From: an uncultured Candidatus Competibacteraceae bacterium
Lineage (GTDB): Bacteria > Pseudomonadota > Gammaproteobacteria > Competibacterales > Competibacteraceae
Reading direction: 5' to 3'
Length of the DNA stretch: 5,139 nt
Assembly: GCA_937872125.1 (NCBI GenBank)
Contig: CALMNY010000309.1
Coordinates: forward strand, 1-5,139
The notes beneath the pieces are model-generated. The model did not search any database, was not told the DNA's origin, and saw only the letters and a list, made by a program, of their open reading frames with translations. A program made the position numbers and the translations under genes. This document shows, piece by piece, positions 4,967 through 5,139 of the stretch. Each line of letters starts with the position of its first letter. Positions within the stretch are counted from its first letter, which is position 1.

Positions 4967-5139
4967 CAACCACAGGCCCGGCACGGTGGCTGCCATGCAG
5001 AACAGGAAGAAGCCTTCCCAGCCCAGCCACTCGGCCAGATAACCGGTCGGGGTGTTGACGATCACTCGGGGAATGCCCATCAGGCTGCTGAGCAGGGCGT
5101 ATTGGGTGGCGGTGAATTTCTTGTTGGTGAGCGTCGCCA
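4931..5139 (-). CDS. AmpG-like MFS transporter, C-terminal end (runs off the right edge)
   Basis: The last 68 residues of a membrane transporter, read on the minus strand and truncated by the window. TNKKFTATQYALLSSL followed by a hydrophobic, glycine/proline-containing segment and GYLAEWLGWEGFFLFCMAA matches the region spanning the last two transmembrane helices of AmpG-family permeases, which import muropeptides (anhydromuramyl peptides) for cell-wall recycling. The ATQYALLSSL loop-helix and the later AxxPGLWLL helix are the clearest signs. It ends in RFRGWMERN and TAA. The inner-membrane location is clear; the exact substrate is not, since related members of the PAT branch also carry acetyl-CoA or siderophores. 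It points in the same direction as vapBC, whose own promoter lies between. Confidence 0.8.
   Translation of the reverse strand, partial: ATLTNKKFTATQYALLSSLMGIPRVIVNTPTGYLAEWLGWEGFFLFCMAATVPGLWLLTRFRGWMERN

Noticed and set aside
4680..5030. 116-codon minus-strand frame overlapping vapB, its promoter and the transporter tail
   Set aside because: It crosses the stop of the real transporter frame and the vapB promoter, translates repeat DNA, and has no ribosome site or motif; it is a shadow frame.

Overview
The window looks like chromosomal DNA from a GC-rich proteobacterium, most likely a gammaproteobacterium. This is inferred from the thioredoxin-type CysH, the PatZ-like lysine acetyltransferase, the AmpG-like transporter and the strongly G/C-biased third codon positions. 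No rRNA or lineage marker is present, so the genus cannot be fixed.

Layout from left to right. At 1-154 (minus) is the N-terminal end of an ABC transporter ATPase that runs off the left edge. A divergent intergenic region of about 240-270 bp follows, with a very AT-rich core at 291-360. Next is cysH (428-1171, plus), an assimilatory PAPS reductase. A 177-bp spacer then holds a REP-like palindrome and a perfect TATAAT box. After it comes a long multidomain protein of the PatZ/YfiQ type (about 1358-3790, plus): an ADP-forming acyl-CoA synthetase-like body fused to a C-terminal GNAT acetyltransferase. Its ATP-grasp part appears internally shortened.

The right third is an accessory segment. A cluster of CACGGAA units with 9-nt spacing (3799-3931), including a large imperfect hairpin, lies between patZ and genes on the opposite strand. 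Those minus-strand genes are a vapB-like ribbon-helix-helix antitoxin (4433-4810) and a vapC PIN-domain toxin (3978-4436), which overlap by 4 nt and have their own extended -10 promoter and a candidate operator. At the right edge is the C-terminal end of an AmpG-like MFS transporter (4931 to beyond 5139, minus).

The most notable structure is that the toxin-antitoxin module lies between two direct copies of a segment about 76 bp long, 58 bp of it identical (3906-3963 and 4891-4948, 985 bp apart). The copies contain the CACGGAA repeat plus the last codons and stop of the transporter gene. The copy next to patZ is therefore a broken tail of the same transporter gene (or a paralogue), and the vapC stop codon lies inside it. 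The simplest reading is that patZ and the transporter gene once faced each other across a repeat hairpin, and that vapBC was inserted with duplication of the transporter tail. Recombination between the copies could remove a 985-bp unit carrying vapBC. The housekeeping genes (cysH, patZ) are recognisable; the TA cassette boundary and the shortened PatZ are the parts most worth checking.
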